Of a DNA stretch of 64,000 nucleotides, positions 1 to 10,839 are shown piece by piece (within the stretch, counting starts at the first letter, position 1; each line of letters starts with the position of its first letter). The notes beneath the pieces were generated by a model that was not told the DNA's origin, searched no databases, and worked only from the letters and a program-made list of their open reading frames with translations. The position numbers and the translations under genes were made by a program. Origin of the DNA: Takakia lepidozioides (lineage: Eukaryota; Streptophyta; Takakiopsida; Takakiales; Takakiaceae); the NCBI GenBank assembly GCA_030704615.1, contig CM060733.1, positions 54,186,001 through 54,250,000 of the forward strand. Reading direction: 5' to 3'.

Positions 1-500
1 CACTTGGCAATTAGGCACTTTTGTAATTTTTTTTAAAAACTTAGGCAACTAAAAATAATGATCACTAAATGAAACACAAAAATATAAAAATACAGCCCCC
101 GCCATGGATGATGAAAACTGAGCCCATGGATGATGTTTTAAATGAAAACTCAGCCGTTGCCATGGATGCAAATTTAAAACTGAGTCCATGGATGACGTTT
201 TAAATGAATATCATTTAAATGTATGTCATTTTTAGATTTTCTTTTCTTTTCTTTTCTGTTTTCTATTTTTTCTAATTTATTCAAGTTTTTATTCCCTAGG
301 AACTTTTAGAATTTTTTTTGAAAATTAGGCACTATTTGAAGATACTTTTTTTTAAAATTAGGCACTCTTGTCAAAAATAATTTATTTTGATTAGGCACTT
401 TGTTTTCAAATTAATTTCTGCCTAACCGGTATCCCACTACCAACCAGGGACTTGGCCGGGGCGTGAGCTGTGAAGGTGTCTTGTCAAGTGGCTACTGGCG
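1..500. repeat. AT-rich DNA with short interspersed direct repeats
   Basis: No gene is visible. The string TTAGGCAC recurs near 11, 42, 358 and 394, and a CCATGGATG-containing unit recurs three to four times between 100 and 205, each time beside a run such as TTTTAAATGA. This looks like degenerate tandem or transposon-derived sequence. The family is not recognised. Confidence 0.5.
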
Positions 501-824
501 TTGTATGCCGTGTGTGTCCACCTTGCCACCCTCTGCCCTTTCTTACTCTGGAGGGAAACTTTCCAAGTTTACGAACATCAAGGTGGCATGTTGAAGGGAA
601 ACTTTCCAAGATGGGAGAGTAGCTCTCTCCTCATAAATAAGCATCCTTGTCTCATTGAGAAGCATTATATAGTGAGCAATGATGGATGATGCACACCATG
701 ATGATGTGGACGCTTTCATAAAATCTTTTAGCTCCACCCTCAAGTAATTAATGTAGTAGGGTAGAAGCTAGCAGTGCGGTGGTATTCATTCATTACAGGT
801 GGTATTGTTCAGTGTTGGGCGGTT

Positions 825-1100
825 ATTTGATTTCTTTCATAACCTCCGGTTCCGGTTTCTACAAAATCTTAGGATCAAAGATCCTCCGGTTCCGGTTTTT
901 TCAGATATTTTTAATGGAAAGAACCACCGGTTCCGGTTAATTGTAAGAACCTCAAAGAACCGGCGGTTTTCATCAAATATCCAGCGGGTCTTTGGCGGAT
1001 CTTTGACGGTTTTCAGGCTGGTTATCTCAAAACTACGTAACCGGCGGTTATGATCTTTTGCCGGTTCTTTGTTTTTTTGAGAACCACAGTTATATATCCA
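825..1100. repeat. Cluster of CCGGTTCCGGTT-type repeats
   Basis: The motif CCGGTTCCGG occurs near 845, 885 and 930, and related GAACCGG or CCGGCGGTT strings occur up to 1060, on both strands. The open frames crossing this region consist of the repeat itself and are not credible genes. It resembles the subterminal repeat zone of a DNA transposon, but no transposase is seen nearby. Confidence 0.45.
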
Positions 1101-1125
1101 TATAACCTTCTTGATAACCTCGCGC

Positions 1126-1146
1126 GGGGGGGGGGGGGGGGGGGGG
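1126..1146 (+). repeat. Poly-G tract of 21 bases
   Basis: An uninterrupted run of 21 G follows CGCGC. It could form a G-quadruplex or cause replication slippage, and its assembled length may be wrong. Confidence 0.9.
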
Positions 1147-1299
1147 AAAGCTGAATCAAAGAACCTCCCAACACTGGTGTTGTTGCTATTGGAATTTGGA
1201 ATATCTTTTGTAATGATGTTAGTGATGATAAATGAAATGAATGTTATAGTGTATGCCGAAGTATACCATAAAGGCTTATCTCTTCTAAATTTGTGAGCT

Positions 1300-2410
1300 T
1301 ATTGTTGTTAACATTGTCACTAACCACTTTTCATTTGTATTGTGGTTCTTTAATATGTTGTCTTAAGATTGTTGCTAGATCAAAAAGACTAAGCAATCAC
1401 TTATAAGACATGAGACCACATTCCATTCAATAAAATTTTGCAGTAGTTGATATTAAATTATGGAAAAAAGGCAATTGTTGATTGTAGTTTACTAGGAGAT
1501 TTCGTCGTCGGTTGTACTATAATATAGCCAAATTGTATTTTGGTGCTTTTAATACCAAATTATTTCTGCATGTAGAATCTCATGAATCTTTAACTACGAA
1601 TAAAAGATATGAAATTCAATAAAAGATTGACTTGTACAGGTTATGTTAAAGTACATAGGCCACTATACTAGTCGAATATTGATATATTAATTGTAATCTA
1701 TGTGCATCACTCAACTTTAACAATATAATTCACTTTAAAAATATGATATCTATTAGAAGGAGATCCATAGTGGGAGGACGCTACAATTTAGATCAACAAA
1801 GAAGGAATGGTTAAAATTTAATAATATTAGTAATACATTTAATTTGGCTTGCCAAGAAATAAACATGGATAGTTTATAAACATAGATTGTTTGTTCATTC
1901 TTATCAATGACACCTATTTGCAACAATATACATGTCTATATAAAACAATTTCAGAAGGATAAAATCTGTCATTACTTATCCTGTGATACTTTGATAATAT
2001 CTTAAATCCTATTCATACTGTATACATGTGATAACTATACTATGACTCTTTATATGATCAAATAACCATAATTATCTACTTTCCAATCTAGATCTTATTT
2101 TGACAAAATTTGTTCTTGCTTTAATTCTTGCTTTACCATGTAAGTTTACACCTCAATATTTAGAATATAATTCAAATCATGCACAATTTCCAAGTAGAGC
2201 AATCAATCATATTTGTGATCTTCAATTTTAATTATTAGGAACAATTGCACATAGCTATTTGGATTCTCTTTAAATTAAATTCAGTTTCTAAGTTTAAATA
2301 AAAAACAAAATCCAATATCTATCGTAATATCATATTAAATAATATCAACTCTATTATGGATATCATGTGATATTAAGTGTAGTATCAGATCACATATTTA
2401 TATTTGATGT
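1300..2410. other. AT-rich intergenic stretch, no gene seen
   Basis: About 1.1 kb of strongly AT-rich sequence with stops in all frames. No RNA gene or repeat family was recognised. Confidence 0.6.
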
Positions 2411-2629
2411 GGTCTTTAGTTCAACATAGTCCACCCAATCTTCTCAAATACTAATGTAGATAAGCATTTACACGGCGTGACGCTGTACGTAATGTTATGA
2501 ATGTTGATTGTATATTTGCGAATGATTTGCGAATGTATACCAATATATGTCGAATGCAATATACATATGTAAGCAAGCGACATATATGATTGTATACCTA
2601 TACAGAAGCGATTCGGAAAGGCATGATGC

Positions 2630-3630
2630 CTACCAGCAGATGGAAGAGTAACGGGGGCTGTCGCGATTAATAGAAGCACCCAAAATTTGTGAACCGCTAC
2701 AATCCGATGAGAGTGTTGCGACAGCAGCGGTTTTGGCAACCCCTATAGCCGTCAAATCCTGAAGCCTAGAAAAAGCTGATGAGCAAATTCTTGCTATGTC
2801 AACCATGCCGAGTTCATGTGAAACCATAGATTTCCAGATAGATATGGATCTTTCGTAGTCCATGCCGTTGTTTTTGAACGGAACCACCCGCCCTGCTGCA
2901 GGATAGAATTGCCCGGACCTTAACATGAAAGAAGAACTGCAGGGAGTGTAGCCGAGAGCAGCTTACGCATTTTTTGTTTATGCCACATCTGTGCGCGCTC
3001 AAACATATTTTGGTGCGAGAGGCAGACCCGGTTTTTTGAGGCAAATGCACCGAACTTGACATTTTCGTCCATGCCTTGTTGCATCTGCTCAGCAACAATA
3101 TCCTTATGCACAAACCGGAAGTGCGGTTCATTGATGTCTTTCAACCAGTAGCCCACCATGCCAACAAATGTGTGAAGTCCCCTGTCCCTTAATAATTTGC
3201 AATGAACCAGATGACCGGGAGGCGCTCTAGCCATCCTAATTTCTTTTTTATGAGCGTGTCCAACATTTGGATACTTGAAGTATATACCTACAGACTATTT
3301 GCAGATGTAGATGCAGGAGGGTGTCACCATTTTCCAATGCACACAATTTAGCCAGACAAGCTTCCTGCATCCAAAGTCGTCCATCTTTGCCAGGGAATCT
3401 TCAGGAACATCTGCTCCTCCAACACCTATGGTGACGTTAGCTTGTAGAAATGTGTCCTCTGTCTTGCATCTAGCGGGCTTTGATCTCCTCTGTTCAGTCG
3501 GTTTCCTTCCTTCAATCTTCTCTTCGTTCTGCGCATGTCCTCTCTTTTGCGCTATCGTCTTCAGCATCGCCATGTCCCTATCACGTTCATACTCTGTCGT
3601 TTCTGTTCTTTTTTCCCAACCACCCGTCAC
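2630..3630 (-). pseudogene. Decayed Rep/HUH-like replication-protein remnant, probably from a mobile element
   Basis: Three consecutive minus-strand open segments look like one broken coding region. The first (3630-3295) carries the string FLQANVTIG, placed where rolling-circle Rep proteins have motif 1. The second (3234-2920) carries a His-containing stretch (GHLVHCK) and then VGMVGYWLKD, which fits the YxxK shape of HUH motif 3. The third (2926-2630) begins MLRSGQFYP and carries PFKNNGMDYERSISIW. The frame shifts twice, near 3290 and 2925, and there is no complete start or terminus, so the gene is dead. The motif reading is by eye and the family call is an inference. An unrelated transposon protein remains possible. 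No partner gene or clear element ends were found. Confidence 0.35.
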
Positions 3631-3689
3631 CCTGCATGTAGTTTTCTAGAAGGATCGATTCTGGAACAGATCGCGGCCCGCAGTGCGTA

Positions 3690-3850
3690 GGTTCACTTGC
3701 GTGAACTATCCTCGATTTAATACACGATTGTCTTCCTGCCGTCTTTTTTTGGACCCTTCATTTCATTCCTTAATACACGTGGCCTTATTAGATTAGCCCC
3801 GCTTTCACTTCCTGGACCAATCTAGAATGAACCGGGCCCACCCAAACTTG
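3690..3850 (+). repeat. Dispersed repeat, copy 1 (partner at 53745-53935, opposite strand)
   Basis: Three blocks match the reverse complement of 53745-53935 in the same order: TTTTTTGGACCC, then CATTCCTTAATACACGTGG (CGTTCCTTAATACACATTC in the partner), then TTCCTGGACCAATCTAGAATG (ACCACTCTAGAATG in the partner). This is an old non-coding transposon or MITE-like family. Confidence 0.6.
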
Positions 3851-3859
3851 GGGCGCTTA

Positions 3860-6300
3860 TTGATGTATGCTACATATTTTTGTTTTGTACATTTTCAATT
3901 TGTATTGAAAAAACTTAGTGACCTTAGATATGTTCTTCTTTATAGATCTCTTAATGATATTCCTTTCATCCATGATTTTGTTTTTCTAAAGGCCTATTTA
4001 ACATTGAAGGTGATGACTTAAAACCCATTCATGTTATGAACAAAAATACTAGTTTCTAGCGTTTAGAGCTTTTATTTAAAATTTTAAATATAATGAGATA
4101 TCATGTTGACATTTATATTAGATTAAAATAAAATAATATGATATAATATTTTTTAAATTTCAAGATAGATTAATTATCCACTTATTTATTTTTACTTGTG
4201 ATGCTCCAATATGTTGTAATTTACCTCCATAGGTTTGTGAGAGCAAGGGTTCATGGATGAGGTTTTTAAAATATTTTTTTGTATAAAATTTTATCCAGGT
4301 TTAAAATGGTGTATTGTGATATATCAATAATATTATGCTTTACAAATTTTATATTTTATTGAATAGTGATAAGAGATTAGGCTTTTGTGATTAGAATTTA
4401 ATGACTGTAGACGATGATTGAAGATTAGAAATTAGCTAAGTGGTGGATTATGTGTGGTATGCAATAATTAGCATGGTTGTAGACAGATTGTTCACTTTGT
4501 ATTACAAACATAATATTATGATATCTTTAATTGAACAAATATGGTAATTTTTGTAATGTGTGTGGGTGTGTGTGTTTGTAACCATGAGGCAAGAGAGAAG
4601 GCCACTGAAGAGGCCAGGGAACTGGAAATGACAGATGCCGATGTAAGCGAGGGACGCACTGAAACGGTGGATCCCTCTAAGACAGCAAAAAGAGGCACTA
4701 AGACACCGGCTGCATCCTTGCCGATTACACCATCGCGGGTGGAGCAGCCCCCACAATTGCCCATATGGTGGAGATTGAGGGAAGGGATAAAACACCACAC
4801 ACACCACGGAATGTGGTAGGTGGAGGCTTCTTCAGTAGAGAGTGCCCCGAGTGGACCTACTCAAGCCGCATGAGATTCCAACTTACAAGCCTTTCAATTT
4901 GACGCTCAAAATGCCACAACTACAGTCGCTTGGTTATTGGGAGAACTAGGTCTATGATGTAGGAAGGGAAATTTCTGGATCAGACCAGTGCATTTGTTTC
5001 CCAAGACCACGTTCAAGCTGAATTAATTGTCTCCATTGCAGATGTGAGTTTGAATAGGCGCCCCCTGATCCGTGCCACCTATGACTCATCGCATTGTGTA
5101 CCCATGGATAGCCGGCTGCACAAACAGTAGTACGATTTGGACCATCTGGATAATTCAAATTGCACAAACCACATGACAATAACAAGAACGAATACCTCAG
5201 ATTTGCAATCTGCACACTATCCATCAAATTTGGCCCGAGTCGGCTCTTCCTTTTACCATGATCCTCAAGCTCGGCCTGACCTGGTTCTCCATTTTTAAAT
5301 ACTATCCTGTATTGACAAGAACAACCTCCAGGGAGTTTGCCAAGCTGATGGGTTTCTCTTAAACTATTCCCCCCAAGACCAAGAAAATGTGACGTTGCTG
5401 CTAGGCGGCTGGCTGCAGCCGCTTCACAAATCGACCAACTCCAGAATGTTGGGCTACCCTCGGCTCACAACAATTATAGGCTCCTCTTTGTGCCTGCACT
5501 GCCTCACCAAGTTGTAGCAACCGCTAGCCCCTGTTGCAAGCCTTCATCGTCCATGCTACTAGGAGGCTAAATACGGGCTGACCAGGCTCCTTTCCGAGTG
5601 CACATAAACATTCTAGGCTTTAGATTCTAACAACCACGTCACACTTCAGCCTTTTGCCTCTCACGAGCTGATCGCTCTATAGGGTTTTTAATACTGTCAA
5701 CTTCCAGTTCGTGAACTGACCGATAACCAACCTTGCGTCCCCGCAAGCCATAGTGCTTTGGTGATAGATCAAGCTAATTTCTTGTAGTCAAATAATCAAC
5801 ATGTAATGATCACCCCAAGCAATGAAGCGTTGACAAGCAACAAGATTCTACCGATTTCAAAATGAACCATAGTTTGCTGCTCCAGCTTTGTATATCATGC
5901 GTAGAGCCTACGAGGCTGTCCAAGCCTCCATATCGCCTCTTATTTGGCATCCCGTGTTGTGCCTCCCGTGCACGCCATCGTACCAGACCGCAAACGAAAC
6001 CAACATCAATGACTTCATCTTAACCACTCATTACGAGTGCTTTCCCTACTTCAAATACCATCGACATAGTCATAGTGCTAACATAAAGGAAATCCATCTA
6101 GCTTAGCACTACAAAAAACTAGACAGATCATCTCTCTCGAGTGATATGTAAACTAAACTCACACTGTTGACACAGAAACACGAAATACAACACAATCACT
6201 CGTTAAAATAAGAGTCGAGCCAGGGGCACCCCAAGCTATGGGGACTCCACCCCACAACATCCTACTCTCCCTCCATAAGTACACTCAGATGCTAAGCAAC
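3860..6300. other. Intergenic region, no supported gene
   Basis: AT-rich to 4.5 kb, then more mixed sequence. A short TG-rich microsatellite lies at 4555-4580. Open frames at 4541-4819 (plus, 92 codons, Glu/Thr-rich) and 4952-5227 (minus, 91 codons) show no recognisable domain and are probably chance. Confidence 0.5.
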
Positions 6301-6304
6301 GAGG

Positions 6305-6463
6305 GAGCTCGGTCGTGCAGGCTCAACTCGAGAGAGATGAGCCGCACGACTGACGAGCTCGTGAAGATAAGATGGTTCGGGTGTCAAGCTAAACTTGACA
6401 CCTGACTTAACACTTGAACTAATTCCAAGTGTTAAATACAAATAACTAGATTTATTCTAGTTA
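6305..6463. repeat. Four adjacent perfect or near-perfect hairpins
   Basis: Hairpin 1 spans 6305-6360: GAGCTCG, GTCGTGC and GGCTCA pair with TGAGCC, GCACGAC and CGAGCTC. Hairpin 2 (6380-6402) has the 9-bp stem GGTGTCAAG. Hairpin 3 (6407-6435) has the 10-bp stem TTAACACTTG. Hairpin 4 (6443-6463) has the 8-bp stem TAACTAGA with the loop TTTAT. Four in 160 bp is not expected by chance. They may be the end of a Helitron-like or foldback element, or a structured RNA. Confidence 0.7.
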
Positions 6464-6571
6464 GTTTCACAATGTGTTTATGTAACTTGACAACACCAAC
6501 AGGAGGACCAGCACCTGTCAGAGGGCAGGGTGTAGGGCCACAAATGGCGGTACCTCCAAGACGCAGTAGAG

Positions 6572-6871
6572 ATGGGGAGATGGCACGAGGAACTTTCGGC
6601 GGTGAATGAGGATGTTGAGGACGACGAGAGGGACATTTATGACGAGGATGACATCCTCCCGGAGATCCCCAAGCCCCAAACCCGGAGCATACAGGCTGGA
6701 TTTGGTGGTCCTGGTGGGCTGCCGGAGAACCCCCCTACAGCAGACGTCATGTCGGAGGCAGATATGAAGTTGGCCACTGCCAAGATATTGGAGGCAACCC
6801 ACAACAACATTGGCAGGGTCCGGGGAGGCAAATATTGTAACTATGGCCTTTCATACAAAGATATAAGTTAA
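6572..6871 (+). CDS. Short hypothetical ORF, acidic N-terminal half
   Basis: A 99-codon frame with an Asp/Glu-rich segment (residues 10-35), a Pro/Gly-rich middle and a C-terminal part containing EADMKLATAKILEATHNNI. No family is recognised. It could be part of a transposon gag-like protein or chance. No splice partners, promoter or neighbour support it. Confidence 0.15.
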   Translation: MGRWHEELSAVNEDVEDDERDIYDEDDILPEIPKPQTRSIQAGFGGPGGLPENPPTADVMSEADMKLATAKILEATHNNIGRVRGGKYCNYGLSYKDIS

Positions 6872-6945
6872 CACAAGCAACACAAGCAGCTACAACAACA
6901 ACATCGTCGTTATAATGGGTTATTATGATGCCTCCACTATGCGCG

Positions 6946-7090
6946 TGTTGGCATGGGACCATAGCCCTATGATGGCATGGGGCACGCAAGAGAGATATGG
7001 CATGGGACCGTGTCAGTCAGGTTGTACTGCGCTCCTGCACGTGATGGCGACGTCTGCATCGTGCAGTCCACATGCAGCATGGCCATGTCC
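6946..7090 (+). repeat. Dispersed GC-richer repeat, copy A (partner at 20705-20832)
   Basis: The core GTGATGGCGACGTCTGCATC followed by GTGC and CCACATGCAGCATGGCCAT is almost identical at 7039-7087 and 20786-20832. A preceding GGCATGGGACC / GTGTCAG zone is shared more loosely. Both copies face the same way. It is non-coding, since frames are not conserved between the copies. Confidence 0.8.
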
Positions 7091-8006
7091 TAGTTAGCCA
7101 CTATTGTTTTGCCGATTTTCTGGTCCCTGGTCAGGATCTGAACCCGGGACTCCATGGGCAGAGAGAGAGTTCCCACGCCTCCCTCTGCCTCTCTTTGCCT
7201 CCACTTCCGCCCTTTTCTTTTCTCCTGTATGGACAACAACCCAACTTGAAGCTCTTCAACACCTTCCCTCACTCATATCTTTCCACGCTTTCGATGTGGT
7301 TGCTCCCTTCTCACCGCGATCTCCCTACGGATAATTTGAAGCTTGAAAGCTCCAAGCTGCAGCTTCCCATTTACATGAAATAGGGCTCCTTTTTTCCAAG
7401 ATTCAAGAAAAACCCGGATTAATGATATAGGATGAGAAACCCGAAATTTCCACAGATCCTTTTCATATCTATACCCAAATGGCTTGTCACACATAGACGT
7501 GAAGGTGGGTCCACAATGAAGGATTTGGAAGCACCTTCACCATCAGCCCACCTCAGATCTCTACCAGATCTCTACTCTACACACAGACACTGCGTCACCA
7601 ATCCTCCACGAGTCCTCCACCGCACTCTCAACAATTTCTCAACCCACATGAGACAGCTATTTTGGCAAAAGTGGAAATCGATATTTCGACCAGTAAATTG
7701 AGTCGTATACGAACGTGGAAAAATACTCCACCTACCACCGCAACAAATTTCAGCATCAGTTAAGTCCGTTGAGATTATTATTGGAGCTGCCCCTCGACCT
7801 GAGGTGAGAGAAGTACACTGAGCTGACCCTTCTTGATCCTAAGCCTTAATTGGCTACATTACCAACTTGCAGATCCCGCAGAATTGTGCTTAAGCAAATT
7901 CGTCTGGAGCGAGTCTGGTTTAGAATCAAGGACTTGTAACAATAGAGATCATCTTCTCGATCCTGAAGAAAGTTTGGATAACCATGCCCTAGACGAAAGA
8001 AGCGTA
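7091..8006. other. Intergenic region with a tRNA-like B-box fragment
   Basis: No credible gene. Read on the minus strand, 7125-7155 gives GGGTTCAGATCC followed by TGACCAGGGACCAG, resembling the B box and 3' arm of a tRNA-derived SINE, but no A box accompanies it. Confidence 0.35.
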
Positions 8007-8160
8007 AATTATGGAGTCTCTTCGCCCCGAAGGGTTACTGCCTTCCGTTAGGAAGGTGGACACCTTTGTGACACCAATCGATGGATTGAACCCCCAACCA
8101 CTTCCGAGGTGGTATGTGCCCATTACCACTGGGCTACAACTTGGTTGTCAATGCCCTAGA
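8007..8160 (-). mobile_element. tRNA-derived SINE, family 1
   Basis: On the minus strand the sequence reads TAGCCCAGTGGTAATGGGC, an A-box-like pol III promoter, and about 50 bp later GGGTTCAATCC, B-box-like. A related copy (roughly 70% by eye) lies at 25209-25385 in the same orientation. It sits beside the hairpin and MITE at 8230-8380. Confidence 0.65.
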
Positions 8161-8229
8161 GAAATCATGTGTCTGAGAGAGGCTTGCACAGAATGTCGAA
8201 GTACAATAGAGAGGAATTCATCTTGTATA

Positions 8230-8257
8230 GGAGAAGGGTCTCAAGAGACCCTTCTCC
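8230..8257. repeat. 28-bp near-perfect palindrome
   Basis: GGAGAAGGGTCTC at 8230-8242 pairs fully with GAGACCCTTCTCC at 8245-8257, leaving only a 2-base centre. It lies 4 bp from the inverted-repeat element at 8262-8380. Confidence 0.9.
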
Positions 8258-8261
8258 TGCG

Positions 8262-8380
8262 TAAAGAACCATGATATTTTTCTATTTTGCCAATGACCTT
8301 ACGGGGGCCGGAAGGTACAGTGCAATCTTCTGCCCTATAAACGACCTAAAAATGAACTAAGAAAATATCGTGGTTCTTTA
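8262..8380. mobile_element. MITE-like element with 20-bp terminal inverted repeats
   Basis: TAAAGAACCATGATATTTTT at 8262-8281 is matched in inverse by 8361-8380, whose reverse complement reads TAAAGAACCACGATATTTTC (18 of 20 identical). The whole unit is 119 bp and non-coding. No clear target-site duplication was found. Confidence 0.6.
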
Positions 8381-8721
8381 TGATCCTGAATGGGATTGAA
8401 AGGCCCCTGCTACAGAATGAAAACATAGATAGACTGTTACTTTATCACGTCCGCGGAAAACTCAAAGGGCGTGTGGGACACGAGAAAGCCCAAGACTTAC
8501 AAAATTGCCTTGGCGTGGAAGTTGTGAAAAAACACATCTTATGCTCGCATTAACTGGGCACCCTAAAACGCGCTGACTCTGAGTAAGTATGAGGTGTTGT
8601 GTACTTACCAGACTGAGTATAGATGGCAGTAGAATGATCAAATACCCAGAAAACCAAAAACTTTGGTTTTTGTGTGGAGAGAAGTAGATCTGTACTGAGT
8701 CAGGTTATAGCCCTTCACATA

Positions 8722-8790
8722 CCAGCCATAATCAAGTTCTCTCAATCTCAACTACCAACTCTCACCTAGAGAAGAATGGCTCTGATACCA
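8722..8790 (-). repeat. Second copy of copia PBS, leader and start of gag beyond the 3' LTR
   Basis: These 69 bp differ at only one base from 12828-12896, the segment between the 5' LTR and the gag start. They include the initiator-Met tRNA-type primer-binding site and end at the first eight bases of gag (ATGGCTGG). Normally host DNA should follow the 3' LTR here. Confidence 0.9.
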
Positions 8791-9097
8791 TGTTAGAATT
8801 GAGCAAGAACATGAACAAGAACTAAAGTCTTAGACTAAAGCTAAAACTAAAGCTCTCATCCCAACCATAGAAGCCACCATCATACTCTTATACTTAGACT
8901 AGTGGCTTCACCCCCGAGCTTGTATAAGAAGGTCTCTAGAAAGTCCTACTTGGTCACTTCCACTTCCACTATGGTGACCATCCACCTTCTAGCCATTCAC
9001 CTTCCAAAGGTGAGTTAAACAAGATAGTCTCTTAGACTTCTAAACCTTTGGCCTTCAAGACTCTTAGTCTTCTAGATATGTTTAATTACTTCCAACA
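8791..9097 (-). repeat. 3' LTR of the Ty1/copia element
   Basis: 307 bp, TG...CA ended, about five mismatches from the 5' LTR at 12897-13203. On the minus strand it is preceded by the polypurine tract GAGTGGGAG (9106-9098), where plus-strand DNA synthesis would be primed. Confidence 0.92.
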
Positions 9098-9099
9098 CT

Positions 9100-10716
9100 C
9101 CCACTCAATTAAACCATATCATTGAGCTACTTCGTTTGTTTTTGGAGAAGAGACACCAAGTAAGGCTGAACACTTCATGTGTTTTGTTTGTGGTAGACTC
9201 TTCGTCAAAACATCCGCAACCATATCTCCTGTAGCACAATAGATCATCTTGATCTCTCCCTTGCATACAACTTCCCGTATGTAGTGATGTTGCACTTCAA
9301 TGTGCTTCGTCCTTGAATGATACTTCGGATTTTGACTTAGTGCAATCGCATTTTGATTGTGACCACTCCCACTGAATGTGCAATGTCTGGCCTAGTACAA
9401 ACCATGCAATACATCAAATTGCCGACTGCGCTTTGATAAGGAGTTTTCCTCATATCTTCTTGCTCTTCTTGAGTCTTAGGTGTCATATCCTTCGTAAGTT
9501 TCAAACCAACTTCGAGAAGAGTTGATGTTGGCTTACTCATCTCCAACTTAAACCTTTGTAGAATTGTCTCAATGTATTGTGGTTGATGCATGAATACTGT
9601 ATGGTTCACTCGATCTTTGCTGATTTGAATACCAAGACAAAACCGAATCTCACCCATGTCAGTCATGGCAAACTCAGCACTCAACAGCGCTTTGGTTTCT
9701 GGCAACAACCTTTGATAATCGTTGGTGACAATGATTGTGTCATCCACATATAGAGCTATGACCACAAATTCCTCTTCCATCTTTTTCACATAGATGTTTG
9801 TGTCAGCAATGCTTCGTTCAAATCTTGCCTTTAAGAGGTAAGCATCGATCTTAGCATACCAAGCTCGAGGACTTTGTTTGAGTCCATACAAACTCTTTTG
9901 CAGCTTACACACAATATCACTTCCTCCTTGTACAAACCCTTCAGGTTGTCTCATGTAGATCTCTTCTTGTAGTTCTTCATTCATAAATGCGGTCTTAACA
10001 TCCATTTGATGAACTTCGTGATCATGTTGAGCTGCAAGAGCTAACAACACTTTGATAGAAGAAATCTTCACCACTGGTGAGAAGGTTTCATTGTAATCCA
10101 CTCCTTGAATTTGTGCATAGCCTTTAGCTACAAGACGAGCTTTGTACCGGTTAGATCCATCAGCTTTGTACTTCAACTTGAAGATCCACTTGCAACCAAT
10201 GGCTCTTCATCCTGCAGGCAACCTAGTGAGTGTCCATGCTTTGTTTTGCATCAATGAATCCAACTCTGAGTTGATTGCTTCTTCCCATTTGTAGTTTGTC
10301 TGGAGAGCGCATCGCTTCCTCATATGTAGCAGGCTCAACCACTTGTGATGCTTCTTCCATAGCTTCAATGGCACTCATAGATGTAATCAGCATACTAGGA
10401 GCTTTCCTTTCCCGCTGAGATCTCCTTAGAATTGGCACATCTTCAACTTCATCTCTAGAGTCCATATCAACAAGTGGTTCACCAACTTCGACTCCTTGAT
10501 CAACTCCATCAAGTTGAACACCTCATCATTTGCTTCAGCCATCTCTTGTATTGGCTCCTCATAAGACTCCTCTTGGAAATGATGTAATGGCTCTAAGCTC
10601 ATTCCCATGTCATCTTCTCCCACTACCAAAGAGGGTATGAAGCCTTCATCAAACACTACGTCCCTACTATGTTTGACAGCCTTAGTTGTCTTATTGAACA
10701 ACTTATATCCCTTCAC
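9100..10716 (-). pseudogene. Copia reverse transcriptase with truncated RNase H
   Basis: The linker after integrase (10716-10223) has GYKLFN, RRSQRERKAP and EPATYEEAMRSP. The RT domain runs 10176-9337 as 279 codons with [30 protein letters not shown] and the catalytic YVDD. After [12 protein letters not shown] (about 9360) the reading jumps directly to the far C-terminus of RNase H, found in another frame at about 9345-9105 (NPKYHSRTKHIEVQHHYIRE, then DMVADVLTKSLP). Most of the RNase H domain, about 100 residues, is therefore missing, and the linker has at least two frameshifts. The RT core itself is open and its active site intact. Confidence 0.9.
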
Positions 10717-10839
10717 ACTTTCTGTGTAGCCAATGAAGATGCATCATTCTGATTTGGAGTCAAGTTTCATTCGCTTCTGAGTAGAGATATGGACATACGC
10801 ACGACATCCAAAAATCCTACAATGAGCCACACTAGGCTT

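Noticed and set aside
799-1053. 84-codon frame in the CCGGTT repeat
   Set aside because: The repeat itself creates the open frame; residues simply repeat FR(F/L) patterns.
3311-3649. 112-codon plus-strand frame
   Set aside because: It is antisense to the better-supported Rep-like minus-strand remnant.
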